Source of the DNA: Arthrobacter sp. MYb213
GTDB taxonomy: Bacteria; Actinomycetota; Actinomycetes; Actinomycetales; Micrococcaceae
Direction: 5' to 3'
DNA length: 64,000 bases
Assembly: GCF_002979915.1 (NCBI RefSeq)
Contig: NZ_PCQA01000004.1
Coordinates: 186,001 to 250,000, forward strand
Shown here: piece after piece, positions 18,496 through 28,147 of the stretch
Layout of the letters: each line of letters begins with the position of its first letter
How positions within the stretch are numbered: position 1 is the stretch's first letter
The notes under the pieces: model-generated
The model's database searches: none
Seen by the model: the letters and a program-made list of their open reading frames with translations, nothing else
Told to the model about the DNA's origin: nothing
Made by a program: the position numbers and the translations under genes

Positions 18496-19851
18496 ATGAA
18501 GCCAGTAAAACGAGGGCGAAAACTTTTATCCATCCTTTCCGTAGCCTCCATTGGCCTGCTCGTGGCCGGTTGCTCCGGGGGCGCGGACCCGAATGACCCG
18601 AACGCATCAGGTGGTGGAACTGAGGTCAGCCAATCCGACGGAGTGGTAGACATCTACGGTCCAATCACCGGCACAGAAGCCGAGCTACTGGAAAAATCTT
18701 GGGCCGACTGGTCGGAGGAAAACGGAATTAATATTCGCTACACCGGCGATAAGAATTTTGAATCTCAGCTGGGCATAAAAGTTCAGGGTGGAGACACACC
18801 AGATTTGGCAGTATTCCCTCAGCCTGGTTTGCTACAAGCAACCGTGGATATGGGCAAAATGCAAAAGCTTCCTGCTGACGCTCAGTCCGAACTTGAAAAG
18901 AACTGGTCCCAGGACTGGCAGGAGTACGGCAAAGTCGATGGTATCCAGTATGGGGCTCCACTGATGGCCAGCGTCAAGGGCTACATCTGGTACTCGCCGA
19001 AGCAATTCGAAGAGTGGGGTGTCGCTGTCCCGAAAACTTGGGATGAAATGACCGAGCTGGGAACTGAAATTTCGAAAAAAACTAACGAGCCAGCATGGTG
19101 TGCCGGTTTCGCTTCCGGTGAGGCTTCAGGCTGGCCGGGAACCGACTGGATCGAAGACGCAGTTCTGCGCCAGTCCGGAACCGATGCCTATGACAAGTGG
19201 GTATCGGGAGAGCTAGAGTTCACCTCGCCAGAAATTACAAGTGCCTTTGACTCCGTCGGAAAGATCTTGCTGGACCCTAAACAAGTCAACGCAGGGTACG
19301 GCGACGTTAAATCGATCAATGCGACGGCCTTCGGCGACATTGGGACCGCAGTGGCTAACGGTTCTTGCGCTTTAACCCACCAGGCTTCCTTCTTGGAGGG
19401 ATTCATCATCGATTCAAAGAACGCAGACGGAGCGAAGGCCACGGTGGCTCCCGATGGAGACGTTTGGGCTTTTGTCGCTCCACAGTTCAACGAAGATGAA
19501 CCAGTGTCGGTTGTCGGTGGCGGTGAATTCGTTGCAGCATTCTCCAACGATGATGACACAGCCAAGGTGCAGCAGTACCTTGCTAGTGCAGATTGGGCTA
19601 ACAGCCGTGTTGGGCTCGGTGGCGTGATTTCGGCAAACGCCGGGCTTGATCCCAAGAACGCCAGTAGCGACCTACTGCGCTCTGCTGTTGAACTGTTGCA
19701 GGACCCAAACACTACCTTCCGCTTTGACGGATCGGATTTGATGCCAAAGAGCGTTGGGTCGGATTCCTTCTGGAAAGGAATCGTGGACTGGATAGACGGC
19801 AAACCAACCAAGGAAGTACTCGAAAACATTCAATCCGGTTATGACTCCTAG
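18496..19851 (+). CDS. Carbohydrate ABC transporter substrate-binding lipoprotein (AglE-like)
   Basis: 451 residues from the ATG at 18496, which has GGAAGG five bases upstream; a GTG four codons earlier is less likely. The signal peptide ends in lipobox V-A-G-C. The mature part is a family 1 extracellular solute-binding protein: VDIYGPITGTEAELLEKSWADW, TPDLAVFPQPG, PKTWDEMTELG and GTDWIEDAVLRQSG. It resembles the binding proteins of α-glucoside-type importers. It delivers the sugar to the two permeases downstream. Whether the ligand is an α-glucoside is inference. Confidence 0.92.
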   Translation: MKPVKRGRKLLSILSVASIGLLVAGCSGGADPNDPNASGGGTEVSQSDGVVDIYGPITGTEAELLEKSWADWSEENGINIRYTGDKNFESQLGIKVQGGDTPDLAVFPQPGLLQATVDMGKMQKLPADAQSELEKNWSQDWQEYGKVDGIQYGAPLMASVKGYIWYSPKQFEEWGVAVPKTWDEMTELGTEISKKTNEPAWCAGFASGEASGWPGTDWIEDAVLRQSGTDAYDKWVSGELEFTSPEITSAFDSVGKILLDPKQVNAGYGDVKSINATAFGDIGTAVANGSCALTHQASFLEGFIIDSKNADGAKATVAPDGDVWAFVAPQFNEDEPVSVVGGGEFVAAFSNDDDTAKVQQYLASADWANSRVGLGGVISANAGLDPKNASSDLLRSAVELLQDPNTTFRFDGSDLMPKSVGSDSFWKGIVDWIDGKPTKEVLENIQSGYDS

Positions 19852-19868
19852 TCACCGATTAGCAAGTT

Positions 19869-19897
19869 GTGAATGGCCGGGTCATCCGGCCATTCAC
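19869..19897 (+). terminator. Intercistronic hairpin between binding-protein and permease genes
   Basis: A perfect 12-bp stem (19869-19880 with 19886-19897) with a 5-base loop has no T-tract. Hairpins here usually stabilise the binding-protein mRNA or attenuate read-through, giving more binding protein than permease. Confidence 0.75.
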
Positions 19898-19919
19898 GGC
19901 TTTGTAGGAGGCCTGACGC

Positions 19920-21059
19920 GTGTCTGATTTTTTCCAGTGGCTTGCCGGTTTGCCACCCCTGTTTCAAATACCGGTGATCTTAGTTTCCTTCGCTGCAATA
20001 ATCGGTGCGCTCCTCGTCTTCGTTGAGGTAGCTACCAAGCCTGGGCGCGGATTTACGCTCTTGAGATTCATAGTTGCAGTGCTTCTTCCAGTGGCAATTC
20101 TGCTGATACTGGGGCTATATAACTCTGTAATTTGGGTGGCCGCCATTGCAGCTGTGCTAGGCGGGGCGATGTTCTTCTATGATCGCCGTTCACGCCAGGG
20201 TGCAGGTGCCTTACTGCAGCTCTCTGGATTTCTGGTCCCCGCCATGCTTTTGCTGGCGATTGGTCTGATCTACCCAACCCTACGTACGCTATTTAGCGCT
20301 TTCACGGCCAATGACGGTTCAGGCTTTGCTGGACTGGAAAACTTTCTCTGGGTATTTAGCAGCCCTGACGGTGTGACCGCCTTGCTCAATACACTCGTGT
20401 GGGTGCTGGTAGCACCAGTGGTTTCAACTGCCATCGGTTTGGCTTATGCCGTGTTCATTGATAAAAGCCGCGGAGAGAAGTTCTTCAAACTTATGGTCTT
20501 CATGCCGATGGCGATTTCATTCGTCGGTGCATCGATCATTTTCAAGTTTTTCTATGACGCCCGTCAGGGCGAGCAGATCGGTGTTTTGAACGCCATTATT
20601 ACTGCCTTTGGAGGGGATCCCGTCGACTGGCTAGGGCTAGAACCATGGAACACTCTGTTCCTCGTGATCATTTTGATCTGGACTCAGGCCGGATTTGCCA
20701 TGGTCATCTTGTCGGCTGCCATTAAAGGCGTGCCCGCGGAGCAGCTGGAAGCAGCGGCGCTAGACGGGACCAGTCCATGGCAGAGCTTCATGAATGTAAC
20801 GTTGCCGGGGATCCGTTCATCAGTCATCGTGGTGCTTACAACCATCTCGATTGCTTCCCTGAAAGTCTTCGACATCGTTTCGTCGATGACCGGAGGACGT
20901 TCCGACACCACGGTTCTGGCCTTCGAAATGGTGCGTCAGTTCCAGTTGGGTGCACGCACTGGGTACAGCTCAGCTTTGGCAGTCATCCTGTTTATTTTGG
21001 TGCTTCCAATCATCATTTACAACGTACGGCAGCACAAAAAACAAAAGGGAATCCGATGA
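19920..21059 (+). CDS. Carbohydrate ABC transporter permease, MalF/AglF type
   Basis: 379 residues starting with GTG; AGGAGG lies eight bases upstream. Two or three extra N-terminal membrane segments (about 15-95) precede the core permease. The core carries the cytoplasmic EAA loop that contacts the ATPase: EQLEAAALDGTSPWQSFMNVTLPGIRSS. It overlaps the next gene by four bases (ATGA). The family imports oligosaccharides. Confidence 0.93.
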   Translation: MSDFFQWLAGLPPLFQIPVILVSFAAIIGALLVFVEVATKPGRGFTLLRFIVAVLLPVAILLILGLYNSVIWVAAIAAVLGGAMFFYDRRSRQGAGALLQLSGFLVPAMLLLAIGLIYPTLRTLFSAFTANDGSGFAGLENFLWVFSSPDGVTALLNTLVWVLVAPVVSTAIGLAYAVFIDKSRGEKFFKLMVFMPMAISFVGASIIFKFFYDARQGEQIGVLNAIITAFGGDPVDWLGLEPWNTLFLVIILIWTQAGFAMVILSAAIKGVPAEQLEAAALDGTSPWQSFMNVTLPGIRSSVIVVLTTISIASLKVFDIVSSMTGGRSDTTVLAFEMVRQFQLGARTGYSSALAVILFILVLPIIIYNVRQHKKQKGIR

Positions 21060-22003
21060 GCGCAGTCAGCGAGTCCTCACGTCGCCTGTTGAGAGCCACA
21101 GAAAAAACAGGCGGAAAATTGCGCAAGGCCACCTCATCGCGAGGAGCCACCCTTGCTGCTTTCATAATAGCTGCGATATGGACCATACCGACCTTTGGAT
21201 TGTTCGTCTCATCGTTCCGAGAAGCAAGTGACATCAAGACCTCGGGGTGGTGGACGGCACTAGCCAATCCATCGTTCACGCTGGAAAACTATGCCCAAGC
21301 CTTTGTCTCAGGGGATAGTCTGTCACTGTCCAAGGCATTTTTGAATTCATTAGTTATTACGATTCCGGCGGCGATCATTCCGATTATCCTTGCCAGTCTC
21401 GCTGCCTATGCCTTCGCATGGATCGATTTTAAAGGGCGCAATACACTGTTTGTCCTCGTATTTGCGTTGCAGATCGTTCCGATCCAGATGGCATTGGTTC
21501 CACTACTGCAGTTGTTCTCGGATGGTGTCCAGATTGGTGGGTTGTATATCCTGCCAGGTTTGGGCGTTAACGGACTCGATGGTGCCTACGCCAAGGTGTG
21601 GATCGCTCACACGATTTTTGCGATGCCATTGGCAATTTTCATGTTGCATAACTTCATTTCTGAGATTCCGGGCGAGGTTATCGAGGCGGCTCGCGTTGAC
21701 GGGGCCGGCCACGGGACGATTTTTGCTCGCATTGTTCTGCCATTAGCGACGCCGGCTATCGCATCATTTGGAATTTTTCAATTCCTCTGGGTCTGGAACG
21801 ACTTGCTGGTAGCCACCGTTTTTACCTCTGGTGGAGAGTTGCCGATTACTAAAGCGCTTCAGGACCTCTCGGGGTCCTACGGTCAATCGTGGGAGCTGCT
21901 TACGGCAGGTGCATTCATTTCGATGATAATTCCGCTGACGGTTTTCTTCGTGCTTCAGCGGTTCTTCGTGCGTGGCCTGCTCGCGGGAGCCAGCAAGGGC
22001 TGA
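21056..22003 (+). CDS. Carbohydrate ABC transporter permease, MalG/AglG type
   Basis: 315 residues from the ATG at 21056, inside the end of the preceding permease gene and preceded by AAAGGGA. A longer in-frame opening upstream is a shadow of that gene. Six membrane segments and the EAA loop GEVIEAARVDGAGHGTIFARIVLPLATPA mark the second permease subunit. No ATPase gene follows, so the system probably borrows a shared MsiK/UgpC-type ATPase encoded elsewhere. No glycosidase gene follows either. Confidence 0.93.
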   Translation: MSAVSESSRRLLRATEKTGGKLRKATSSRGATLAAFIIAAIWTIPTFGLFVSSFREASDIKTSGWWTALANPSFTLENYAQAFVSGDSLSLSKAFLNSLVITIPAAIIPIILASLAAYAFAWIDFKGRNTLFVLVFALQIVPIQMALVPLLQLFSDGVQIGGLYILPGLGVNGLDGAYAKVWIAHTIFAMPLAIFMLHNFISEIPGEVIEAARVDGAGHGTIFARIVLPLATPAIASFGIFQFLWVWNDLLVATVFTSGGELPITKALQDLSGSYGQSWELLTAGAFISMIIPLTVFFVLQRFFVRGLLAGASKG

Positions 22004-22106
22004 TCTTGGTTTGACTGTATATGCCCAACGTGGACATTTACTAGGAAGAGACAACCCGCTAAAGGCGCAGGTGGTTTAAATTCTAGCCAATGGCAATTGC
22101 CACTAT

Positions 22107-22335
22107 TCAGCTGTTAGTGGTCCTTTTGCTGACTACGCGCGGGAAGCGAGAGCCTAGAGTCGGTGCGTGGTTGATGATGATCTCGGTGTCGGTCACGGCG
22201 CCTTCATGTTGCTCTAGGAACTCGACCACGATTACATCCAGATCGAGGTTGGTGCGCCGGGTCCTCGGGCCGTCTATCGGGATCTGTCCTGCCCGTACGC
22301 CGCCTCCGGTGAGGTACTGCGCTATGGGCCCGTAC
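22107..22335 (-). pseudogene. Decayed gene fragment downstream of the sugar operon
   Basis: This reverse-strand frame of about 76 codons has no start codon (an in-frame TAG lies just upstream) and ends in TGA at 22107-22109. It reads like genuine protein, for example GPRTRRTNLDLDVIVVEFLEQ and NHAPTLGSRFPRVV. I do not recognise the family. The rest of 22004-22364 holds nothing else visible apart from the promoter of the next gene. Confidence 0.4.
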
Positions 22336-22364
22336 AGACACTAGGTTCGACGTAGTATTGCCCC

Positions 22365-23714
22365 ATGACACTTCAGCGTTCAAGCGAAATTCAAGCACCC
22401 CCTGCCGAGGTTTTTGCGTGGTTTTCTCGCCCCGGAGCAATTCGCAGACTCCTGCCGCCTTGGCTTCCGCTGAAGGTCATAGCCGAAGCCGAATCCTTAC
22501 GTAACGGAACGGCGGTGCTGGGGTTGCCAGGTGGCCTGCGTTGGTTCGCCCAACACCAGTCAGATGGTTATATTCCTGAACGAAAATTTGTCGACGAAGT
22601 AGAACCGCGAGGTTTGCGAGCCATCGCCACCCGGGCGGTGAACTGGAAGCATGAGCATCTCTTCGAACCTGCCGCTGGCGATGCGACCACGGTGATCGAC
22701 CGTATCAGTTCGAACCTTCCTGCCCACCAGACTGAGCGAATGCTTGCCTATCGTCATCGTCAGCTTGGCGCAGACTTTGCTGCCCACCAGCGAGCCACCG
22801 CCGCAGGGCTGAAACCATTGGCCATCGCGGTGACCGGTTCAAGCGGAATGGTCGGCGAAGCGTTGTGCGCGTTCTTATCCACCGGAGGGCATCGGGTCAT
22901 CAGGTTAGTGCGCGGCACCCCAAAGTCTGCCGATGAGCGACGTTGGGATCCGATGGCGCCGGCGGATGACTTGCTTGACGGCTGTCACGCGGTAATGCAC
23001 CTGGCTGGAGCTAGTATCTTTGGCAGGTTTAGCGACAATCACCGGAAGGCGATTGAATCCAGTCGTATTGAGCCGACTCGGGCCTTGGCCGAACTTGCTG
23101 CCCGAGCAAACGTGTCAACGTTCATCAGCGCTTCTGCCGTGGGAATATATGGTGCAAAGAGTGGGCCCGTCCCAGTTGATGAAAAGTCGACCCCGCAACC
23201 CCATAGCTCTGATTTCTTAGCCGACGTGGTGCAGCGCTGGGAGCAAGCGGCCGGTGCCGGAACAGCCACGATGCGCCGGGTGCAAATCCGTACAGGTATT
23301 GTGCTCAGCCCCCGGGGTGGCATGCTCGCGGTGCTTCGGCCTATCTTCACCGCCGGCCTCGGCGGCCGACTAGGTTCGGGCACCCAATTCCTGTCGTGGA
23401 TTGGTCTTGATGATCTAGTAGATATTTACCACCGGGCTTTGTGGGACATGCAGCTGGACGGTCCGGTAAACGCCGTGGCACCTTACCCGGTGAACAATAT
23501 CGAATTCACTAAGGCTCTGGCCAAAGCAGTGCGCCGTCCAGCCATCGTTCCGGTGCCCGCGGCGGCGCCGAAGTTGCTCCTCGGTACGGAAGGTACCCAG
23601 TTGTTGGCTATGGCGGACCAGCGGGTAGTTCCGCAGAAACTTCTGGACGCTGGACATGAGTTTCGAAATGAACGCATTGAACTGGAACTGGCACACTGCC
23701 TTGGTGGGAACTGA
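22365..23714 (+). CDS. SRPBCC domain fused to TIGR01777-family NAD-dependent epimerase
   Basis: 449 residues. Residues 1-~145 form an SRPBCC (START-like) ligand-binding domain (SSEIQAPPAEVFAWFSRPGAIRRLLPPW). Residues ~150-449 form an extended SDR of the TIGR01777 type (YfcH-like). The NAD-binding TGSSGMVG motif is in this half, followed by HLAGASIFGRFS and the conserved FISASAVGIYG, SWIGLDDLVDIYHRA and NAVAPYPV. This fusion is common in Actinobacteria; the substrate is unknown. A 22-bp hairpin terminator follows. Confidence 0.92.
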   Translation: MTLQRSSEIQAPPAEVFAWFSRPGAIRRLLPPWLPLKVIAEAESLRNGTAVLGLPGGLRWFAQHQSDGYIPERKFVDEVEPRGLRAIATRAVNWKHEHLFEPAAGDATTVIDRISSNLPAHQTERMLAYRHRQLGADFAAHQRATAAGLKPLAIAVTGSSGMVGEALCAFLSTGGHRVIRLVRGTPKSADERRWDPMAPADDLLDGCHAVMHLAGASIFGRFSDNHRKAIESSRIEPTRALAELAARANVSTFISASAVGIYGAKSGPVPVDEKSTPQPHSSDFLADVVQRWEQAAGAGTATMRRVQIRTGIVLSPRGGMLAVLRPIFTAGLGGRLGSGTQFLSWIGLDDLVDIYHRALWDMQLDGPVNAVAPYPVNNIEFTKALAKAVRRPAIVPVPAAAPKLLLGTEGTQLLAMADQRVVPQKLLDAGHEFRNERIELELAHCLGGN

Positions 23715-23734
23715 ATTAGTTCCCGGCTTAAACA

Positions 23735-23782
23735 CTAAGCTCCGCCTCTTTGGGTATTTCTACCCAAAGAGGCGGAGCTTAG
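23735..23782. terminator. Bidirectional terminator, 22-bp perfect stem
   Basis: 23735-23756 pairs perfectly with 23761-23782 around a TTTC loop, between convergent genes. T-tracts are weak on both sides, but the stem is exceptionally long. Confidence 0.85.
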
Positions 23783-23811
23783 CTGACGACGGACCAAAAG
23801 GTCCTGGGGTT

Positions 23812-25227
23812 TTAGCCCATGTGGATGACGCCGAAGAGCACGCCCGAAGCGAGCATGACCAGGCTTACCACTGCCGCACGCCACAGTACCTTCTTGTGGT
23901 GATCGCCCAAATCCACACGAGAGAGCGAAACCAACAGAAGAATTGCAGGGACGAGCGGAGATTGCATGTGCACTGGCTGTCCGGTGATGGAGGCGCGAGC
24001 CATATCCACCGCTGGAACTCCGAAGTGCGCGCCGGCCTCGGTGAGGACCGGAAGAATGCCGAAGTAGAAGGCGTCGTTACTCATCAAGAACGTTGCCGGG
24101 ATTGAAATCAAGCCGGTGATTACCGCCATGTATTGACCCAGTGAGTCAGGGATAATATCGACCAGCCATAGGCTCATCGCGTCAACCATGCCGGTTCCGG
24201 AGAGTACGCCGGTGAGCACCGCGGCGCCGAGCACCATGGATACTACGGCGATAATTTCGCTGGAGTGTGCGGCAATCATCTTCACCTGGTCATTGACCTT
24301 CGGGAAGTTCGCTACCAAAGCGATCGCGGTACCGATCATGAACAGGTAAGACAGTGGCAACACGTCAACAATGAGCAACACCATGATTGCTACGGTGAGC
24401 ACTAAGTTGAAGTAGAACATCTTTGGACGCAGGGTTTCGCGGTTTGGGTCCAGGACGGTGCCGTCCATGGTGGCCGCTTCGCTGCCATCGCCGCGACGTG
24501 CCACGGCTTCAAGTACTGCTACCGAGGCGCCCGAAGGAGAGGTGCCCTTGTCATTCTTGGTGCCGGTGAGATTGCCCCCACCAAAGCCGGTGCCCCAGAG
24601 TTCGGGACGCTCACGCTGCAGACGGCGACGTTCGCCCAGACCCAGCTGCCAAGCGAAGATACCAATCACGATCAGGGCTATGCCCAACGATGGCAACATC
24701 GGTACAAAGATATCTGCTGCGTCGACGCCTAAAGCGGCCGCGGCGCGGGCGGTTGGGCCACCCCAAGGAACGATATTCAAGGTTCCGTTGGTCAAACCAG
24801 CCACACAAGTTAATACGATAGGGCTCATGCCCAGACGCTGATAAATCGGTAGCAACGCGGCGGTGACCACGATGAAAGTTGTGGAGCCATCGCCATCCAA
24901 GGAGATCACTGCGGTGAGCAGAGCGGTTCCCATGACGACCTTGGCTGGGTCGTTACCCACGAGCTTCTGAATACCCGAGACCAGTCGGTCAAAGAGTCCC
25001 ACATCAATCATGATGCCGAAGTACATGATGGCGAACATCAGTAGGGCGGCGGTACCCGACATGGACTTGATGGCGTCCATGATCATGTCGCCGAGGCCAA
25101 AGCCTGCTCCGGTGAACAGTCCAAAGACGGTGGGGACGATGATGAGGGCCAGCAACGGCGTCATCTTTTTAGTCATGATCAGCACCATGAAGGTGAGAAC
25201 CATGAGGAATCCGAGAGCAACTAGCAT
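23812..25227 (-). CDS. CitMHS-family citrate:metal symporter
   Basis: 471 residues with about 12 membrane segments. CitMHS signatures include TAVISLDGDGSTTFIVVTAALLP, LTNGTLNIVPWGGPTARAA and FLMSNDAFYFGILPVL. A soluble loop of ~70 residues sits in the middle. These transporters take up citrate complexed with Mg2+ or Ca2+ together with protons. AGGAGG precedes the ATG. The divergent citA/citB-like pair 170 bp away almost certainly regulates it in response to external citrate. Confidence 0.95.
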   Translation of the reverse strand: MLVALGFLMVLTFMVLIMTKKMTPLLALIIVPTVFGLFTGAGFGLGDMIMDAIKSMSGTAALLMFAIMYFGIMIDVGLFDRLVSGIQKLVGNDPAKVVMGTALLTAVISLDGDGSTTFIVVTAALLPIYQRLGMSPIVLTCVAGLTNGTLNIVPWGGPTARAAAALGVDAADIFVPMLPSLGIALIVIGIFAWQLGLGERRRLQRERPELWGTGFGGGNLTGTKNDKGTSPSGASVAVLEAVARRGDGSEAATMDGTVLDPNRETLRPKMFYFNLVLTVAIMVLLIVDVLPLSYLFMIGTAIALVANFPKVNDQVKMIAAHSSEIIAVVSMVLGAAVLTGVLSGTGMVDAMSLWLVDIIPDSLGQYMAVITGLISIPATFLMSNDAFYFGILPVLTEAGAHFGVPAVDMARASITGQPVHMQSPLVPAILLLVSLSRVDLGDHHKKVLWRAAVVSLVMLASGVLFGVIHMG

Positions 25228-25394
25228 TGCGCCGACCTCCTAAAGTGTGGCAAGTGATGATGCCAGCGGGGGTGCGGGCACTTATTCAAAGTACGTGGTG
25301 GCGCTCACGTTGGGTGGGTTGAAAGTATTCTGATCTCTTTAGGTTTTTGCGATCTTTTTGCTCATTAAAATCATTGGCGGTTTATGCTGGACAA

Positions 25395-27053
25395 ATGCCC
25401 CAGACAATAGCCACCCGACACTTCGCCTCGCGCATCATGCGCTTGCAATTTGTGGTGCTTGGCGTGCTCATCGTGCTGGCCACCGCGGCGACGCTCCTGA
25501 ACAGCTATAACCGGGTCTTTGAACGGGCCGAAGATGCTTCGCTGGGCATTGCACGCTCGGTCGCGTCTTTGCCACAAGTCATCGAGGAAGTCTCGATTTA
25601 TGCCGCGCAGGAAAAACTTGAGTTAGAAAAACTACGCAACGGTCCACTGCAACAGTTAGCCGAATCGGTGCGTAGCGGCGGACAAGCCTCCTTCGTAGTA
25701 ATTACCGAGGATCGCGGGCTGCGGCTGAGCCACCCAAATCCGGCAGAGATTGGCCAGCTGGTCTCCACCGACCCGGTGGCGTTGACCGGTGTGGAAAATG
25801 TGGCCCGAGAACACGGAACGCTTGGTGAATCGGTGCGCGCCAAGGTGCCGATCCGTGCCGAAAATGGCACGGTCATTGGTGAGGTTTCGGTCGGTGTAGC
25901 AACACAGTCCTTGACCGGCGCATTGATTGCATCCTTCGGTTGGATTGTGCTTTTCGCAGTACTCGCAGCCTTATTAGCAACGTTGGCTGGACGCTTCACC
26001 GTGCGTACGCTCAAACGCCAAACCCTAGGGCTGGAACCTGCAGAGATTGCCCAGTTAGTACGTGACCAGCAGGCGGTACTCTACGGCGTCAGCGAGGGTG
26101 TGATTGGTTTGAGCCCTGATGGCACCATCACCGTGCGTAATAAGGCGGCCCGACAACTTCTGGGCCTGCCACACCGCACCGAACTCGCCGATATTATCGG
26201 CCGACACTACGAATCTGCAGGACTTGATCTGCGGCTAGTGAAAGCCATCAAAGAACATGATCGCGCCCCGGTCAGGTTGGAAGCCAACTCAAATGCCATC
26301 GTTGCCCGTGTCTCAGACGTGGTGCGCGATGGGGTGGAGCTAGGTCAGGTCATTTTGCTTCACGATGTGAGTACGGTTGAGGCGCTAGGTACCAAGCTTG
26401 ATGCGGTGCAGGATATGGCCGATGCCCTACGCGCTCAACGCCACGAATTTGCCAACCGCATGCATGCGGTACTGGGACTCATTACTTTAGGTAAAACTGA
26501 CCAAGCTGAAGAATACCTTCGTGAGGTCATGGATTCTGGGCCGGTGATTGCACCGGTCGCAGGACTGGAATTAGTCCAGGACGCGTATCTCTCGGCATTC
26601 CTCTCGGCCAAGGGGGTTCGCGCGCATGAGTTGGGTATCGAATTGCGCGTCTCGGCCCAGTCCATGCTCTTTGAACAGGTCGCCTCGGCGTCAGATGCCC
26701 AAGATGTCACCGCGGTACTTGGAAATCTTTTGGATAACGCCTTTACCGCCAGTTTGCGCGGAAACAGCGACCCGTGGGTAGAAGTGGATCTGCTTTCTGA
26801 AGGGAGCACCCTGCATCTTGCGGTGGCTGACTCGGGAGCCGGAATCAGTACCGATGAAGATATCTTTTCCCCGGGGGTGAGTACCGGATCTTCGCTAGGT
26901 GAGGGACATGGCTCGGGTGTGGGATTGCCCTTGATCCGCCGCTTAGCTCGTTCACGCAGTGGGGACGTCTGGATCGCCGACGCCGGGGGAGACCATGGTG
27001 GAGCGGTAATTGCCGCGAGACTGCCAGCGGTATTGGCTGAACCGAAGAACTAA
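25395..27053 (+). CDS. citA: CitA/DcuS-type sensor histidine kinase
   Basis: 552 residues from the ATG at 25395 (an upstream TTG has no support). Order: membrane segment (~15-35); extracellular PAS-like citrate sensor domain (~40-165), including VVITEDRGLRLSHPNP; second membrane segment (~170-195); cytoplasmic PAS (~215-320); and a SpoOB-type kinase core. The phosphoacceptor is in LRAQRHEFANRMHAVLGL. The ATPase boxes are GNLLDNAFTAS, VADSGAGIS and GSGVGLPLIRR. It is divergent from the CitMHS transporter and cotranscribed with the regulator 22 bases downstream. Confidence 0.94.
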   Translation: MPQTIATRHFASRIMRLQFVVLGVLIVLATAATLLNSYNRVFERAEDASLGIARSVASLPQVIEEVSIYAAQEKLELEKLRNGPLQQLAESVRSGGQASFVVITEDRGLRLSHPNPAEIGQLVSTDPVALTGVENVAREHGTLGESVRAKVPIRAENGTVIGEVSVGVATQSLTGALIASFGWIVLFAVLAALLATLAGRFTVRTLKRQTLGLEPAEIAQLVRDQQAVLYGVSEGVIGLSPDGTITVRNKAARQLLGLPHRTELADIIGRHYESAGLDLRLVKAIKEHDRAPVRLEANSNAIVARVSDVVRDGVELGQVILLHDVSTVEALGTKLDAVQDMADALRAQRHEFANRMHAVLGLITLGKTDQAEEYLREVMDSGPVIAPVAGLELVQDAYLSAFLSAKGVRAHELGIELRVSAQSMLFEQVASASDAQDVTAVLGNLLDNAFTASLRGNSDPWVEVDLLSEGSTLHLAVADSGAGISTDEDIFSPGVSTGSSLGEGHGSGVGLPLIRRLARSRSGDVWIADAGGDHGGAVIAARLPAVLAEPKN

Positions 27054-27075
27054 TGATCATGACAGGAGAGCACAA

Positions 27076-27750
27076 ATGACGCAGGGCGTTGCCACGGGAG
27101 ACTACCGGGTACTTATCGTAGATGACGACTTTCGGGTCGGTCAGCTGCATGCCGACATGGTCAATGAGATTCCTGGATTTCAGGCTCTAGACCCGGTGCA
27201 AGATCCACGCACTGTTCCGCAGCTGGTCGCCGCCTTGCAGCCAGATCTAGTACTTCTGGATTTGTATCTGCCACATGTCAGTGGCGTGGAATTGCTGCGC
27301 GAGTTGCAGATCGACGCGATCATGGTCTCGGCTGCAACCGAGTCAAAAAACGTGGCAGCGGCGTTGCAAGCCGGCGCGTTGGCTTTTATCATCAAGCCCT
27401 TTGGTGCCAAGACACTCGCTGGAAAACTCAAAGGGTGGGCCCGGTACCGGCGGCAGCTTGCGGCCTCCACAGATTTTGACCAGCAAGGCGTTGACCGGCT
27501 GTATCGCACCCTGCAAGGTGCCGAAGATAGTTCGGCCGCCACTAGCGTAGCTCCCACAGAACAAGCAGTCTTAGCCTGTGTCCGTCAGTCGCGTGGACCG
27601 ATGAATGTGGCAGAGGTTGCCGAGGCTGTAGGGGTCGCACGGGCGACGGCCCAACGTTACCTTGCCGCATTAGTAGCCAATGAATCTCTTGAATTACAAC
27701 TGGGCTACGGCACGAGGGGCCGTCCGGAACACCGTTACTTTGCAAGGTAA
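27076..27750 (+). CDS. citB: CitB/DcuR-type response regulator
   Basis: 224 residues from the ATG at 27076, with AGGAGAG upstream. The receiver has the acidic cluster D16-D18, phosphoacceptor D62 in LLDLYLPHVSG and the Lys in IIKPFG. The C-terminal helix-turn-helix (VAEVAEAVGVARATAQRYLAALV) is the CitB-family type. It is expected to activate the divergent CitMHS gene when phosphorylated by the kinase encoded just upstream. Confidence 0.94.
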   Translation: MTQGVATGDYRVLIVDDDFRVGQLHADMVNEIPGFQALDPVQDPRTVPQLVAALQPDLVLLDLYLPHVSGVELLRELQIDAIMVSAATESKNVAAALQAGALAFIIKPFGAKTLAGKLKGWARYRRQLAASTDFDQQGVDRLYRTLQGAEDSSAATSVAPTEQAVLACVRQSRGPMNVAEVAEAVGVARATAQRYLAALVANESLELQLGYGTRGRPEHRYFAR

Positions 27751-27867
27751 TGGACTAAATTACTTTATGTCCGGGCTTGTTTTCGTGCGCTTTCTACGCG
27801 TGCTTAGATTTCCTGCGCTGACTGCTGTTCTGGTAGCGTCTTGCTCAAACTCAATTGAGGAGGGCAA

Positions 27868-28059
27868 ATGAAAAAGCTGCATGCCAAATATTCGGAGGGA
27901 TTATTCGTCGCTGTGCTTGTTTCTATGAGCCTCGCATGGAAACAGCGAATCGCAGACCCGTGGGGTTTGTATCTGATCGTGCTGAGCGTAGCTGGATTTA
28001 TGATCTCCGTGGTGAGCCTCGCAATCCGTACAGCTCGCGAGGAATCCCCAAGTAACTAG
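27868..28059 (+). CDS. Small two-pass membrane protein
   Basis: 63 residues with a strong GAGGAGGG just before the ATG, which supports a real gene. Two hydrophobic segments lie at about 11-24 and 33-53. The ends are basic (MKKLHAKY at the start; RTAREESPSN at the end). No family was recognised. It stands alone, 118 bp after the response-regulator gene. Confidence 0.7.
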   Translation: MKKLHAKYSEGLFVAVLVSMSLAWKQRIADPWGLYLIVLSVAGFMISVVSLAIRTAREESPSN

Positions 28060-28147
28060 GCAGAGATCTTGGTTTTACGGCAGAGTTTGTTTTGCAGTTC
28101 ATAAACCTGCCACCTAGTGGAAAACTTGACGCGAAATACTGGCGATC

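Noticed and set aside
20777-21055. N-terminal extension of the second sugar permease to 20777
   Set aside because: It overlaps the first permease gene out of frame. The ATGA junction at 21056 with AAAGGGA is the usual coupled start.
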